A DNA stretch of 13,321 nt. It comes from Clostridiales bacterium (GTDB lineage Bacteria; Bacillota; Clostridia; Oscillospirales; Oscillospiraceae). The stretch spans positions 1 to 13,321 of the forward strand of contig PITX01000012.1 in the NCBI GenBank assembly GCA_017577345.1, written 5' to 3'. The notes beneath the pieces were generated by a model that saw only the letters and a list, made by a program, of their open reading frames with translations, searched no databases and was not told the DNA's origin. The position numbers were made by a program, and so were the translations under genes. Positions 6,544-13,321 of this stretch are shown here, one piece after another (the first letter of the stretch is position 1; each line of letters starts with the position of its first letter).

Positions 6544-7995
6544 ATGAAATTACAATCGCTGCTGAAGGACATTGAAATACTGGAGACCAACGCACCGATG
6601 GATATGGAAATCAGCGGCGTACGCTATTCCTCCTGCGAGGTTACGCAGGGCGACCTGTTTGTGGCGATCCCCGGCTATGCAACGGACGGTCACAAGTATA
6701 TTCCCGATGCCATCCGGCACGGCGCGGCATTGGTGCTGTGCGAACGCGAGATGCCGACTGATGTGCCATGGGTGCGGGTGCGTTCCTCCAGAGAGGCGCT
6801 GGCAAAGCTCGGCGCAAACCGGTACGGCAATCCGTCGGAGGCAATGCAGGTGATCGGCGTGACCGGTACGAACGGCAAGACCTCCGTGACTTACCTTCTG
6901 AAATCGCTTTTGGAAAACAGCATCGGCGCAAAGGTCGGACTGGTCGGCACGATCTGCAATATGATCGGCGACGAGGTGCTGCAGACGGAGCGTACGACAC
7001 CGGAGAGCTATGAACTGCAGGGACTTCTTGCAAAAATGCGGGATGCAGGCTGCAGCCATGTTGTCATGGAGGTTTCCTCCCATGCGCTGTATCTGCATCG
7101 CGTGGCGAATATCCGCTATCGGGTCGGCGCATTTACCAACCTGACCAAGGATCATCTGGACTTTCATGGAACGATGGAAAATTACGGCAGGGCAAAGGCA
7201 ATTCTGTTCCGCAACTGCGAAAAGGGCGTGTTCAACGCAGATGATACTGCGTTCAAAACGATGATTGACGGATCGACCTGCAGCGTGTATACTGTCGGAG
7301 TTGGCTGCAATGCAAATCTTTACGCAGAGCATGTTGAACTCGGTGCGGATCATATCGAAATGGATGTCTGCGAGGGAACGCAGCGGGCACATCTGCGGCT
7401 TGGCATTCCCGGACGCTTTACGGTCAGCAATGCGCTGATCGCTTTGGGCATTGCCCGCCAGCTCGGCATCTCGCTTGACAGCGCGGTAAACGCCCTCTCT
7501 CTGACCAAAGCGGTCAAGGGACGCATTGAGATCGTCCCGACACCGGGCAAGGATTATACCGTTCTGATCGACTACGCGCATACGCCGGACGGACTGGAAA
7601 AGGTGCTTTGCTCCGTGCGTGACTTCTGCAAGGGCAGACTGATCGCGCTCTTCGGCTGCGGCGGTGACCGTGACCGCACGAAGCGTCCCGAAATGGGAAG
7701 AATTGCGGTGAAATTTGCCGATTATGTCATCGTGACCTCCGATAATCCCAGAACGGAGGAGCCCATGGCAATCATCAATGAGATCCTTGCAGGAATGCAG
7801 GAGACCGAAACGCCCTATCTGGTGGAGGAAAACCGCCGAAAGGCGATCCGCCTTGCCATGCACCTTGCACAGAAGGATGATGTGATCGTGCTTGCCGGCA
7901 AGGGACATGAAACCTATCAGATTTTGGGCACGGAAAAAACGCATTTGGATGAGCGCGAGGAGGTAGCCGCGGCATTATGCGAAACGGAAGAATAA
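6544..7995 (+). CDS. murE: UDP-N-acetylmuramoyl-L-alanyl-D-glutamate--2,6-diaminopimelate ligase MurE
   Basis: MurE is the cytoplasmic ATP-dependent ligase that adds the third residue of the stem peptide to UDP-MurNAc-L-Ala-D-Glu. The 483-residue product is full length for the family. It shows the P-loop GTNGKTS (108-114), TTPES (151-155), EVSSHAL (176-182), TNLTKDHLDFHG (198-209), the GRAKAI stretch whose Lys218 should be the carbamylated lysine, DYAHTPDGLE (343-352), GGDRDRTKRP (373-382) and GKGHE (452-456). The DNPR motif at 400-403 is the known signature of enzymes that add meso-diaminopimelate rather than lysine, so the wall should be of the mDAP type. A GGAG sits 6 nt before the ATG, 15 nt after the PBP stop. 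Its end overlaps murF by 19 nt. Confidence 0.98.
   Translation: MKLQSLLKDIEILETNAPMDMEISGVRYSSCEVTQGDLFVAIPGYATDGHKYIPDAIRHGAALVLCEREMPTDVPWVRVRSSREALAKLGANRYGNPSEAMQVIGVTGTNGKTSVTYLLKSLLENSIGAKVGLVGTICNMIGDEVLQTERTTPESYELQGLLAKMRDAGCSHVVMEVSSHALYLHRVANIRYRVGAFTNLTKDHLDFHGTMENYGRAKAILFRNCEKGVFNADDTAFKTMIDGSTCSVYTVGVGCNANLYAEHVELGADHIEMDVCEGTQRAHLRLGIPGRFTVSNALIALGIARQLGISLDSAVNALSLTKAVKGRIEIVPTPGKDYTVLIDYAHTPDGLEKVLCSVRDFCKGRLIALFGCGGDRDRTKRPEMGRIAVKFADYVIVTSDNPRTEEPMAIINEILAGMQETETPYLVEENRRKAIRLAMHLAQKDDVIVLAGKGHETYQILGTEKTHLDEREEVAAALCETEE
7957..7963 (+). promoter_or_regulatory. Ribosome binding site of murF inside the murE end, unusually far from the start
   Basis: GAGGAGG is a near-perfect anti-Shine-Dalgarno match, but it lies 13 nt before the murF ATG at 7977. 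No other start codon is available in that frame between them. Coupling to murE translation may make up for the spacing. Confidence 0.5.
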
Positions 7996-9350
7996 CCCTG
8001 AAGCAGGCGGCACAGTGGTGCGGCGGAACGGTTGCACCGGAGTATGCCGAGCTTGCGTTCAGCGGTGCGAATTTTGATACAAGACGGCTGCAGCCGGGGG
8101 AACTGTTTATCGCCATCGTCGGCGCAAGAGACGGCCATGAATTTGCAGTTGATGCGATGCAGCACGGCGCGTCGGCAGTGCTGGCAAGCAAGCCGTTGGA
8201 TGCCGCAATTCCGGCGATCTATGTGGACGATACAGTAACTGCACTGCAGAAGATCGCCCGTGCATGGCGCGAATCTCTGCATTTCATATCCGTCGGCGTC
8301 ACCGGCAGTGTCGGCAAGACGACAACAAAGGGCATGATCGCCGCGGTGCTGAAAACGGCGATGATGACGCAGTGGACAGAGGAAAGCTTCAACAACGAAA
8401 TCGGTCTTCCGGTGACCCTGCTCGGTCTGGACGAGGATTGCGAGGCGGCGGTTCTGGAAATGGGAATGAACCATTTCGGAGAGCTGTCTCTGCTGACAAG
8501 CCTTGCGCAGCCCGACATTGCAGTGATTACCAATGTCGGACAGATGCATATTGAAAATCTCGGCTCACGGGAGGGTATTCTCAAGGCAAAGCTGGAGATC
8601 TTAGAGGGACTGCGCCCGGGCGGCATTGCGATTTTCAACGGCGATAACGACCTGCTGTCCACGGTCACGGAAAAATACCATGCGCTGACCTTCGGACTCG
8701 GAAAACACAACACCGTCTACGCGGAGAACATAGAATTTCAGGAAAAGTGCACCAGTTTTACAGCCATCGGCTTCGGAAAGGAAATCCCGATCGAGCTGCC
8801 CGTTGTCGGTGAGCACAATGTTGTCAATGCGCTTGCCGCAGTCACGGTGGGTCTGTACTGCGGACTGACACCGGAACAGATCCGGGAAGGCTTGAAGGAC
8901 TTTCACAATACCGGAATGCGGCAGAGAATATATGACCGTGACGGTCTGCATATCATCGAGGACTGCTACAACGCGGGACCGGAGTCCATGCGGGCATCGC
9001 TCAAGGTGCTTGACCGCGCACAGGGAAGAAAAATCGCCGTTTTGGGCGGGATGCTGGAGCTCGGTGCGTTTGCACCGCAGGCACATTATCTTGTCGGCAG
9101 AGAGGTCGCCGCAACGGCGGATATGCTCTTTGCCTACGGCAAAAACAGCGAAGAATATATTCGCGGCGCGTTGGAGGCAGGGCTGAAAACAGCCCGGAAA
9201 TTCGACACGCATGAGGCACTGACCGCCGCTCTGCAGGCGGTGCTTCAGCCGGGTGACACCCTGCTCGTCAAGGGAAGCCGCGGCATGAAGATGGAGCGGG
9301 TGCTCCAAAGCCTCGATACCGGCGAAATCGGAGGGAAACATCATGGATGA
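7977..9350 (+). CDS. murF: UDP-N-acetylmuramoyl-tripeptide--D-alanyl-D-alanine ligase MurF
   Basis: MurF completes the UDP-MurNAc-pentapeptide by adding D-Ala-D-Ala, using ATP in the cytoplasm. The 457-residue product is of usual length. Visible are the N-terminal substrate domain with an ANFDTRRLQPGELF stretch (31-44), the P-loop GSVGKTT (110-116), NNEIGLP (139-145), EMGMNHFGE (161-169), TNVGQMHIENLGS (185-197), DCYNAGP (329-335, usually DxYNANP), GGMLELG (357-363, usually GDMLELG) and VKGSRGMKME (431-440). The Asp-to-Gly change in the GDMxELG motif is unusual but in an otherwise intact gene. It overlaps murE by 19 nt and mraY by 8 nt, so translation of the three ligase and transferase genes is probably coupled. 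Confidence 0.97.
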   Translation: MRNGRITLKQAAQWCGGTVAPEYAELAFSGANFDTRRLQPGELFIAIVGARDGHEFAVDAMQHGASAVLASKPLDAAIPAIYVDDTVTALQKIARAWRESLHFISVGVTGSVGKTTTKGMIAAVLKTAMMTQWTEESFNNEIGLPVTLLGLDEDCEAAVLEMGMNHFGELSLLTSLAQPDIAVITNVGQMHIENLGSREGILKAKLEILEGLRPGGIAIFNGDNDLLSTVTEKYHALTFGLGKHNTVYAENIEFQEKCTSFTAIGFGKEIPIELPVVGEHNVVNALAAVTVGLYCGLTPEQIREGLKDFHNTGMRQRIYDRDGLHIIEDCYNAGPESMRASLKVLDRAQGRKIAVLGGMLELGAFAPQAHYLVGREVAATADMLFAYGKNSEEYIRGALEAGLKTARKFDTHEALTAALQAVLQPGDTLLVKGSRGMKMERVLQSLDTGEIGGKHHG

Positions 9351-10338
9351 AACGCTTTTGACGGTACTGATTTCCGTCATTGCAGGCTTTGTGCTTGCAC
9401 TTTTGCTCGGGAAGGTGCTGATTCCCGCACTGCGCGCTTTGAAAGCGGGGCAGTCTATCCGCGAGGTCGGTCCGAAGTGGCACAACGGAAAGGCGGGTAC
9501 ACCGACCATGGGCGGTCTGATGTTCATTGCTGCGTCTGTTTTGTGCGTGTTTACCGGCTGGTGCGCGATGCGAGAGGGCGATTACAGCCATTTGCTCGTG
9601 CTGGCACTTGCTTTGATGTTCGGTCTCATCGGCTTCTACGACGATTTTATTAAGGTAAAAAAGAAGCGCAATCTCGGTCTGACCGGCGTACAGAAGCTGC
9701 TGCTGCAGGTGATTGCATCGGCGATTTTCCTTGCCGCAATGCACTTCACCGGCGCACTGAAATACGACCTGTATATCCCCTTTGTCAAAGAGCCTGTCGC
9801 GCATGTGCCGCCCCTGCTGTATCTGGCAGTCGCCGTATTTGCGATCGTCGGCTGTGTAAATGCGGTCAATCTGACCGACGGCATCGACGGACTGGCATCC
9901 GGTGTTACGATGCCGGTCATGGCATTCTTCGTTTTGGTCTCTATGAGCATGAAGCGGGCAGGACTTGCGACCTTTCCCGCTGCACTGCTCGGCGGCTTAG
10001 GAGGCTTCCTGTGCTATAATTTCCATCCGGCAAAGGTCTTTATGGGCGATACGGGCTCACTGTTCCTCGGCGGTGCTGTAGTCGGCATGGCATTCGCACT
10101 GGATATGCCGCTGGTACTGCTCCTTGTCGGACTGATTTACATCATCGAGACTCTTTCCGATATCCTGCAGGTCGGCTACTTCAAGCTGACCCACGGAAAG
10201 CGGATCTTCAAGATGGCTCCGATCCACCACCACTTTGAAATGTGCGGCTGGTCGGAAGTGAAAATCTGGACGGTCTTCGTCCTTGTCACCGTGCTCATGT
10301 GCGTTGTCGCATGGTTCGGTGTACGCGTTTGGTTTTGA
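9343..10338 (+). CDS. mraY: Phospho-N-acetylmuramoyl-pentapeptide-transferase MraY
   Basis: MraY is the integral membrane enzyme that transfers phospho-MurNAc-pentapeptide from UDP to undecaprenyl phosphate, making lipid I on the cytoplasmic face. The 331-residue product is typical of Firmicute MraY. It has many hydrophobic segments and the conserved GTPTMGG (52-58), the DD pair in GFYDDFIK (97-104), NLTDGIDGLASG (176-187), FMGDTGSLFLGG (233-244) and PIHHHFE (293-299). A strong GGAGGG is placed 7 nt before the ATG, inside the murF end. In many Firmicutes murD would follow; here ftsW follows after only 34 nt. Confidence 0.98.
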   Translation: MDETLLTVLISVIAGFVLALLLGKVLIPALRALKAGQSIREVGPKWHNGKAGTPTMGGLMFIAASVLCVFTGWCAMREGDYSHLLVLALALMFGLIGFYDDFIKVKKKRNLGLTGVQKLLLQVIASAIFLAAMHFTGALKYDLYIPFVKEPVAHVPPLLYLAVAVFAIVGCVNAVNLTDGIDGLASGVTMPVMAFFVLVSMSMKRAGLATFPAALLGGLGGFLCYNFHPAKVFMGDTGSLFLGGAVVGMAFALDMPLVLLLVGLIYIIETLSDILQVGYFKLTHGKRIFKMAPIHHHFEMCGWSEVKIWTVFVLVTVLMCVVAWFGVRVWF

Positions 10339-10360
10339 CCCTGTTCTCTGATTCTGCGAT

Positions 10361-10367
10361 GGAGGTG
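10361..10367 (+). promoter_or_regulatory. Ribosome binding site supporting the TTG start of ftsW
   Basis: GGAGGTG, almost the full consensus, has its GGAGG core ending 7 nt before the TTG at 10373. The next in-frame ATG (10496) lies inside the first membrane segment, so TTG is the likely start. Confidence 0.7.
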
Positions 10368-10372
10368 CAGCT

Positions 10373-11521
10373 TTGATCCGAAAAGGAAAGTCAAATACGG
10401 AAGAACTCACAAGGCGTGCTACGGTCAGTGACCTCGGCGTCATCGACCTGCCGTATTTACTCCTGACGCTGCTTCTTGTAGCAATCGGTCTGATCATGCT
10501 GTTTTCTGCCAGTTACGCGCGGGCATATTACATCACCGGCAACTCCGCCAGCTATTTTACCAGTCAGCTGGTTTTTGCGGCGGCAGGCATTGCCGTACTG
10601 TTCGCGGTCAGCCGCGTGCCGTACGACTGGTACCGGAGGCTTTCGCGTGTGATTTACGGCGTGACGGTGCTGCTGTTGGCGGCAGTTCTGCTTGTCGGAA
10701 CGAATGTCAACGGTGCGACGCGCTGGATCAACCTCGGCTTTACGCAGTTTCAGCCCTCAGAGGTCGCTAAATTTTCCCTGATACTGTCACTTTCCGTCGT
10801 TATGACGCGCTATCAGAAGGAAATCCGCTCTTTCCGCGTTTTCCTGCTCTGTGCGGCGGCAATGCTCGTCATTGCAGTTCTGCTGGTTTTAGAGCCGCAT
10901 TTTTCCGCGACGATCATCATTGCTGCTCTTTGCTTCTGCATGATGGCGATCGGCGGTGTCAATCTGAAATATCTCGGCATCGTCGCCGCAGTGGGAACAG
11001 CGGTGCTGCTGTTTCTGCTTTTGAGCGGCGGGTATACGGGTGACCGTATCAGCGCATGGCAAAATCCGGAGGCAGACCCGTTGGATACGGGCTTACAGAT
11101 TTTGCAGTCCGAATATGCCATCGGTTCCGGCGGACTGCTCGGGCTCGGCTTCGGCAAGAGCCGTCAGAAATACCTGTATCTGCCGGAGGAGCACAACGAT
11201 TACATTTTTTCCATCGTCTGCGAGGAGCTTGGCTTCATCGGGGCGATCGCCATTCTTTTGCTGTTTGCCCTGCTGATCATCCGCGGCTTCTGGATCGCAA
11301 TTCACGCCCGAGACCGCTTTTCGATGCTGCTTGCCGCAGGGCTTACGACCCTGCTTGCCATCCAGGTCGTGCTGAATGTGGCAGTCGTGACAAATCTGCT
11401 GCCATCGACCGGTATATCCCTGCCGTTTTTTTCCTCGGGAGGTACGGCACTGATCATGCAGCTTGCCGAATGCGGCATCGTGCTGAATATTTCCCGCAGT
11501 ATTTCCCAAAGTCCGAAGTAA
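10373..11521 (+). CDS. ftsW: Septal peptidoglycan glycosyltransferase FtsW (SEDS family)
   Basis: FtsW polymerises lipid II into glycan strands and works as a pair with the class B PBP encoded four genes upstream. The 382-residue product is of usual length, with a short charged N-terminus and about ten hydrophobic segments. SEDS motifs are visible: GATRW (114-118), QPSE (127-130), GLGFGKSRQKYLYLPEEHND (257-276) and the C-terminal LPSTGISLPFFSSGGT (343-358). Asp276 in HNDYIF aligns with the residue essential for catalysis in SEDS proteins. SpoVE and RodA share these motifs. The dcw location next to murG makes FtsW (or the SpoVE-type orthologue) the best call over RodA. The TTG start makes this probably a less strongly translated gene, though the ribosome binding site is strong. 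Confidence 0.95.
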   Translation: MIRKGKSNTEELTRRATVSDLGVIDLPYLLLTLLLVAIGLIMLFSASYARAYYITGNSASYFTSQLVFAAAGIAVLFAVSRVPYDWYRRLSRVIYGVTVLLLAAVLLVGTNVNGATRWINLGFTQFQPSEVAKFSLILSLSVVMTRYQKEIRSFRVFLLCAAAMLVIAVLLVLEPHFSATIIIAALCFCMMAIGGVNLKYLGIVAAVGTAVLLFLLLSGGYTGDRISAWQNPEADPLDTGLQILQSEYAIGSGGLLGLGFGKSRQKYLYLPEEHNDYIFSIVCEELGFIGAIAILLLFALLIIRGFWIAIHARDRFSMLLAAGLTTLLAIQVVLNVAVVTNLLPSTGISLPFFSSGGTALIMQLAECGIVLNISRSISQSPK

Positions 11522-11533
11522 AGGAGCCTGCCC

Positions 11534-12658
11534 ATGAAGGTCGTATTTACCTGCGGCGGTACCGGAGGCCACATCAATCCGGCAATCGCAGTCGCAAAGA
11601 TACTGAAAGAGCGCAAGCCGGACTGCGACATCCTGTTTGTCGGTGCGGACGACGGCATGGAAACGGAGCTGGTGCCGCGTGAGGGCTTCCGCATCGAAAC
11701 CGTAAAAATCTCCAACTATCTGCGCAGCCTGAAACCGACGGCACTCTGGCACAATGCCAAGGCGGTCATAATTATCCGTCAGGCACTGCGCAGGGCAAAT
11801 CAGATCATCAAGGAATTTCAACCGGATGTCATTCTCGGCACGGGCGGCTATGCGAGCTATCCGATGCTGCGGCAGGGCGTGAAGAACAAAATTCCCACCG
11901 CATTGCATGAGGCAAATGCCGTACCCGGACTTGCTACGAAGCTGGTCTGCGACAAGGTGGATAAAATCTTAGTCAGCTTTGCCGAAAGCAAATCGCAATA
12001 TAAGAACGCAGACCGCGTTATTCCCGTCGGAATGCCGGTGCGCGAGGAATTTGTCTTTACGAAGCGTGAGGATGCAAGAAAAGAGCTGGGACTGGACGAT
12101 AAGCCGCTGATCGTGTCGGCATGGGGCAGTCTCGGCGCAAGAGAAATGAACAAAAAGATCGCACAGTTCATGAAGCTGGAATGTGCGGAGGACAAATATC
12201 ACCACATCCATGCGACCGGTTCCTTTGGCTGGCACTGGATGCCGGATTATGTGAAAAATCTCGGTGTTGACCTTGCATCGCACCCGCTGGTGCAGATGCA
12301 GGAATACATCTACAATATGCCAACAGTCATGGCGGCGGCAGACCTGTTTATCAGCCGTGCCGGTTCGTCGACCCTCAATGAAATTGCCGCGGCGGGAACG
12401 CCGTGCATCATCGTGCCTTCTCCGAATGTGACGAATAACCATCAGGAGAAAAATGCGCGGATCTTGGAGCAGCGCGGTGCAGCAATCGTGATTCGCGAAA
12501 GCGATTGCGACGCTGAGGTGCTTTACCGGACGGCAAAGGAACTCTTAGAGGACAGAGAGCGCTGCCAAAAAATGCGCAGTGCCCTGCGTGACATTGCAGT
12601 GATCGACTCGGCAGAACGAATCTATCAGATCATACAGGAGCTTGCAAAAACACGCTGA
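11534..12658 (+). CDS. murG: UDP-N-acetylglucosamine--N-acetylmuramyl-(pentapeptide) pyrophosphoryl-undecaprenol N-acetylglucosamine transferase MurG
   Basis: MurG is a GT28 glycosyltransferase at the inner membrane face that adds GlcNAc to lipid I to give lipid II. The 374-residue product has the N-domain glycine loop GGTGGHINPA (8-17), a second glycine-rich loop GTGGYASYP (102-110), HEANAVPG (125-132), SRAGSSTLNEIAAAG (274-288) and NNHQEKNA (301-308). Three places differ from the usual pattern: HEAN for HEQN, WGSLGA (197-202) for GGSxGA, and a Trp- and His-rich FGWHWMPDY stretch (231-239) in the C domain. These look like a lineage subtype rather than decay, because the frame is intact. AAGGAG (11521-11526) overlaps the ftsW stop and sits 7 nt before the ATG. 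Confidence 0.96.
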   Translation: MKVVFTCGGTGGHINPAIAVAKILKERKPDCDILFVGADDGMETELVPREGFRIETVKISNYLRSLKPTALWHNAKAVIIIRQALRRANQIIKEFQPDVILGTGGYASYPMLRQGVKNKIPTALHEANAVPGLATKLVCDKVDKILVSFAESKSQYKNADRVIPVGMPVREEFVFTKREDARKELGLDDKPLIVSAWGSLGAREMNKKIAQFMKLECAEDKYHHIHATGSFGWHWMPDYVKNLGVDLASHPLVQMQEYIYNMPTVMAAADLFISRAGSSTLNEIAAAGTPCIIVPSPNVTNNHQEKNARILEQRGAAIVIRESDCDAEVLYRTAKELLEDRERCQKMRSALRDIAVIDSAERIYQIIQELAKTR

Positions 12659-12708
12659 ACGCTCTTTTTGCATAGAATGGGGCAAATTTCCGTTACGGAG
12701 GTTTGCCT

Positions 12709-13321
12709 ATGGGGGCGTATCAGATTATCGGCGGCAGATCGCTGGAAGGCGCTGTGACGATCCACGGCGCAAAAAACAGCGCACTGCCCATTTTGGCCGC
12801 GACTTTGGTCAGCGGCGGGAAATATACCATTCACAACTGCCCGGAGATTTCCGATGTCGATACGGCACTGCAAATTCTGCAGGCACTCGGCTGTGCGGCA
12901 AAGCGACGCGGAGCGACTGTGTATGTCGATACATACGCGGCGAAAAATCGGGAAATTCCGGCAGAGCTCATGAAAAAAATGCGGGCGGCGATCATTTTTC
13001 TCGGCGCATTGCTTGCCCGCTTCGGCGAGGCAAGCGTAACATCACCCGGGGGCTGTGTCCTCGGGGAGCGACCGATCGACCTGCATCTGCTCGGACTGCG
13101 TCTGACGGGCGCAAGCTGTGAATATGAAGGTGAAACACTGCATTGCAGAGGGAAAGCCCTGCACGGCTGTACGGTCGCCTTGCCGTTCCCCAGTGTGGGG
13201 GCGACGGAAAACCTGATTTTGGCGGCACTTGCCTGTAAGGGAGAGGTCATCCTCTGCAACGCGGCAAAGGAGCCGGAAATCGGCGACTTGATCGGCTTCC
13301 TGCAATCATGCGGTGCACAGA
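12709..13321 (+). CDS. murA: UDP-N-acetylglucosamine 1-carboxyvinyltransferase MurA, 3'-truncated by window edge
   Basis: MurA transfers enolpyruvate from PEP to UDP-GlcNAc, the first committed step of peptidoglycan synthesis, in the cytoplasm. About 204 of the usual 420 or so residues are visible, with no stop before the window ends. The N-terminal GGRSLEGAVTIHGAKNSALP stretch places Lys22 and Asn23, both conserved in the active site. MRAAIIFLGALLARFG (91-106) and PGGCVLGERPIDLHL (113-127) follow; Cys116 is the equivalent of the Cys that fosfomycin alkylates, so the enzyme is of the fosfomycin-sensitive Cys type. A GGAG (12697-12700) plus G at 12701 lies 7 nt before the ATG, 50 nt after murG. 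A C-terminal extension or fusion cannot be excluded since the end is missing. Confidence 0.95.
   Translation, partial: MGAYQIIGGRSLEGAVTIHGAKNSALPILAATLVSGGKYTIHNCPEISDVDTALQILQALGCAAKRRGATVYVDTYAAKNREIPAELMKKMRAAIIFLGALLARFGEASVTSPGGCVLGERPIDLHLLGLRLTGASCEYEGETLHCRGKALHGCTVALPFPSVGATENLILAALACKGEVILCNAAKEPEIGDLIGFLQSCGAQ

Noticed and set aside
6550..7944. 464-codon open frame on the - strand opposite murE
   Set aside because: It lies entirely across a well-conserved murE on the + strand, has no recognisable motif, and its openness is explained by the codon composition of murE.
8601..9527. 308-codon open frame on the - strand across murF and mraY
   Set aside because: It spans two conserved + strand genes and their overlap; the translation has no family pattern.
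12643..12672. Inverted repeat TGCAAAAA...TTTTTGCA over the murG stop as a terminator
   Set aside because: The stem is all A-T except two pairs and has a 14-nt loop, so it is too weak; the T-run is part of the stem and murA follows closely with a good ribosome binding site.
12673..12678. TAGAAT as a -10 box for a separate murA promoter
   Set aside because: No acceptable -35 hexamer at 16-18 bp and no proper extended -10 motif.
12642..13121. 159-codon + strand frame overlapping the murG end and murA
   Set aside because: It is in a different frame from the clear MurA reading starting at 12709; its translation is Arg-rich without motifs.

Overview
The window reads as one end of a catabolic or redox gene, followed by most of the division and cell wall (dcw) cluster of an anaerobic Firmicute. 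All eleven genes I can support are on the + strand. The gene order (mraZ-rsmH-ftsL-PBP-murE-murF-mraY-ftsW-murG-murA) fits class Clostridia. So do an FtsL-type protein with an N-terminal basic tail, a class B PBP ending in two PASTA domains, a MurE with the DNPR signature of meso-diaminopimelate-adding enzymes, and murA inside the cluster. Base composition is moderately GC-rich. An Oscillospirales/Ruminococcaceae-like gut or anaerobic bacterium is my best guess, by inference only.

Layout: (1) Positions 1-1974 hold the 3' part of a molybdopterin-binding hydroxylase subunit of the xanthine dehydrogenase family, closed by a strong rho-independent terminator (1990-2028). (2) The intergenic region 1975-2208 is AT-rich. 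It carries helically phased A-tracts, a sigma-A-type promoter (2122-2150), and a run of 10-bp direct repeats (2161-2205) that fit a MraZ operator and run into the mraZ ribosome binding site. (3) mraZ and rsmH overlap by one base, then ftsL follows. (4) An 88-nt gap with a hairpin and a T-run (4111-4148) separates ftsL from the division transpeptidase; it is the only sizeable break in the operon and a candidate attenuator. (5) murE, murF and mraY are overlapping or tightly spaced; then ftsW (TTG start), murG and the 5' end of murA, which runs off the window.

The genes work as one pathway. MurA makes the first committed precursor. MurE and MurF finish the UDP-MurNAc-pentapeptide. MraY and MurG build lipid I and lipid II. 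FtsW polymerises the glycan and the class B PBP cross-links it at the septum, with FtsL as divisome regulator. MraZ controls the cluster and RsmH methylates 16S rRNA. murD, usually between mraY and ftsW/spoVE in Firmicutes, is absent from that place; murB and murC are not in the window either.

I see no mobile element, CRISPR array, tRNA or rRNA, and no clearly new system. The observations most worth checking are the operator and curved-DNA promoter architecture, the ftsL-PBP hairpin, the missing murD, and some active-site or signature substitutions in the hydroxylase, MurG and MurF.
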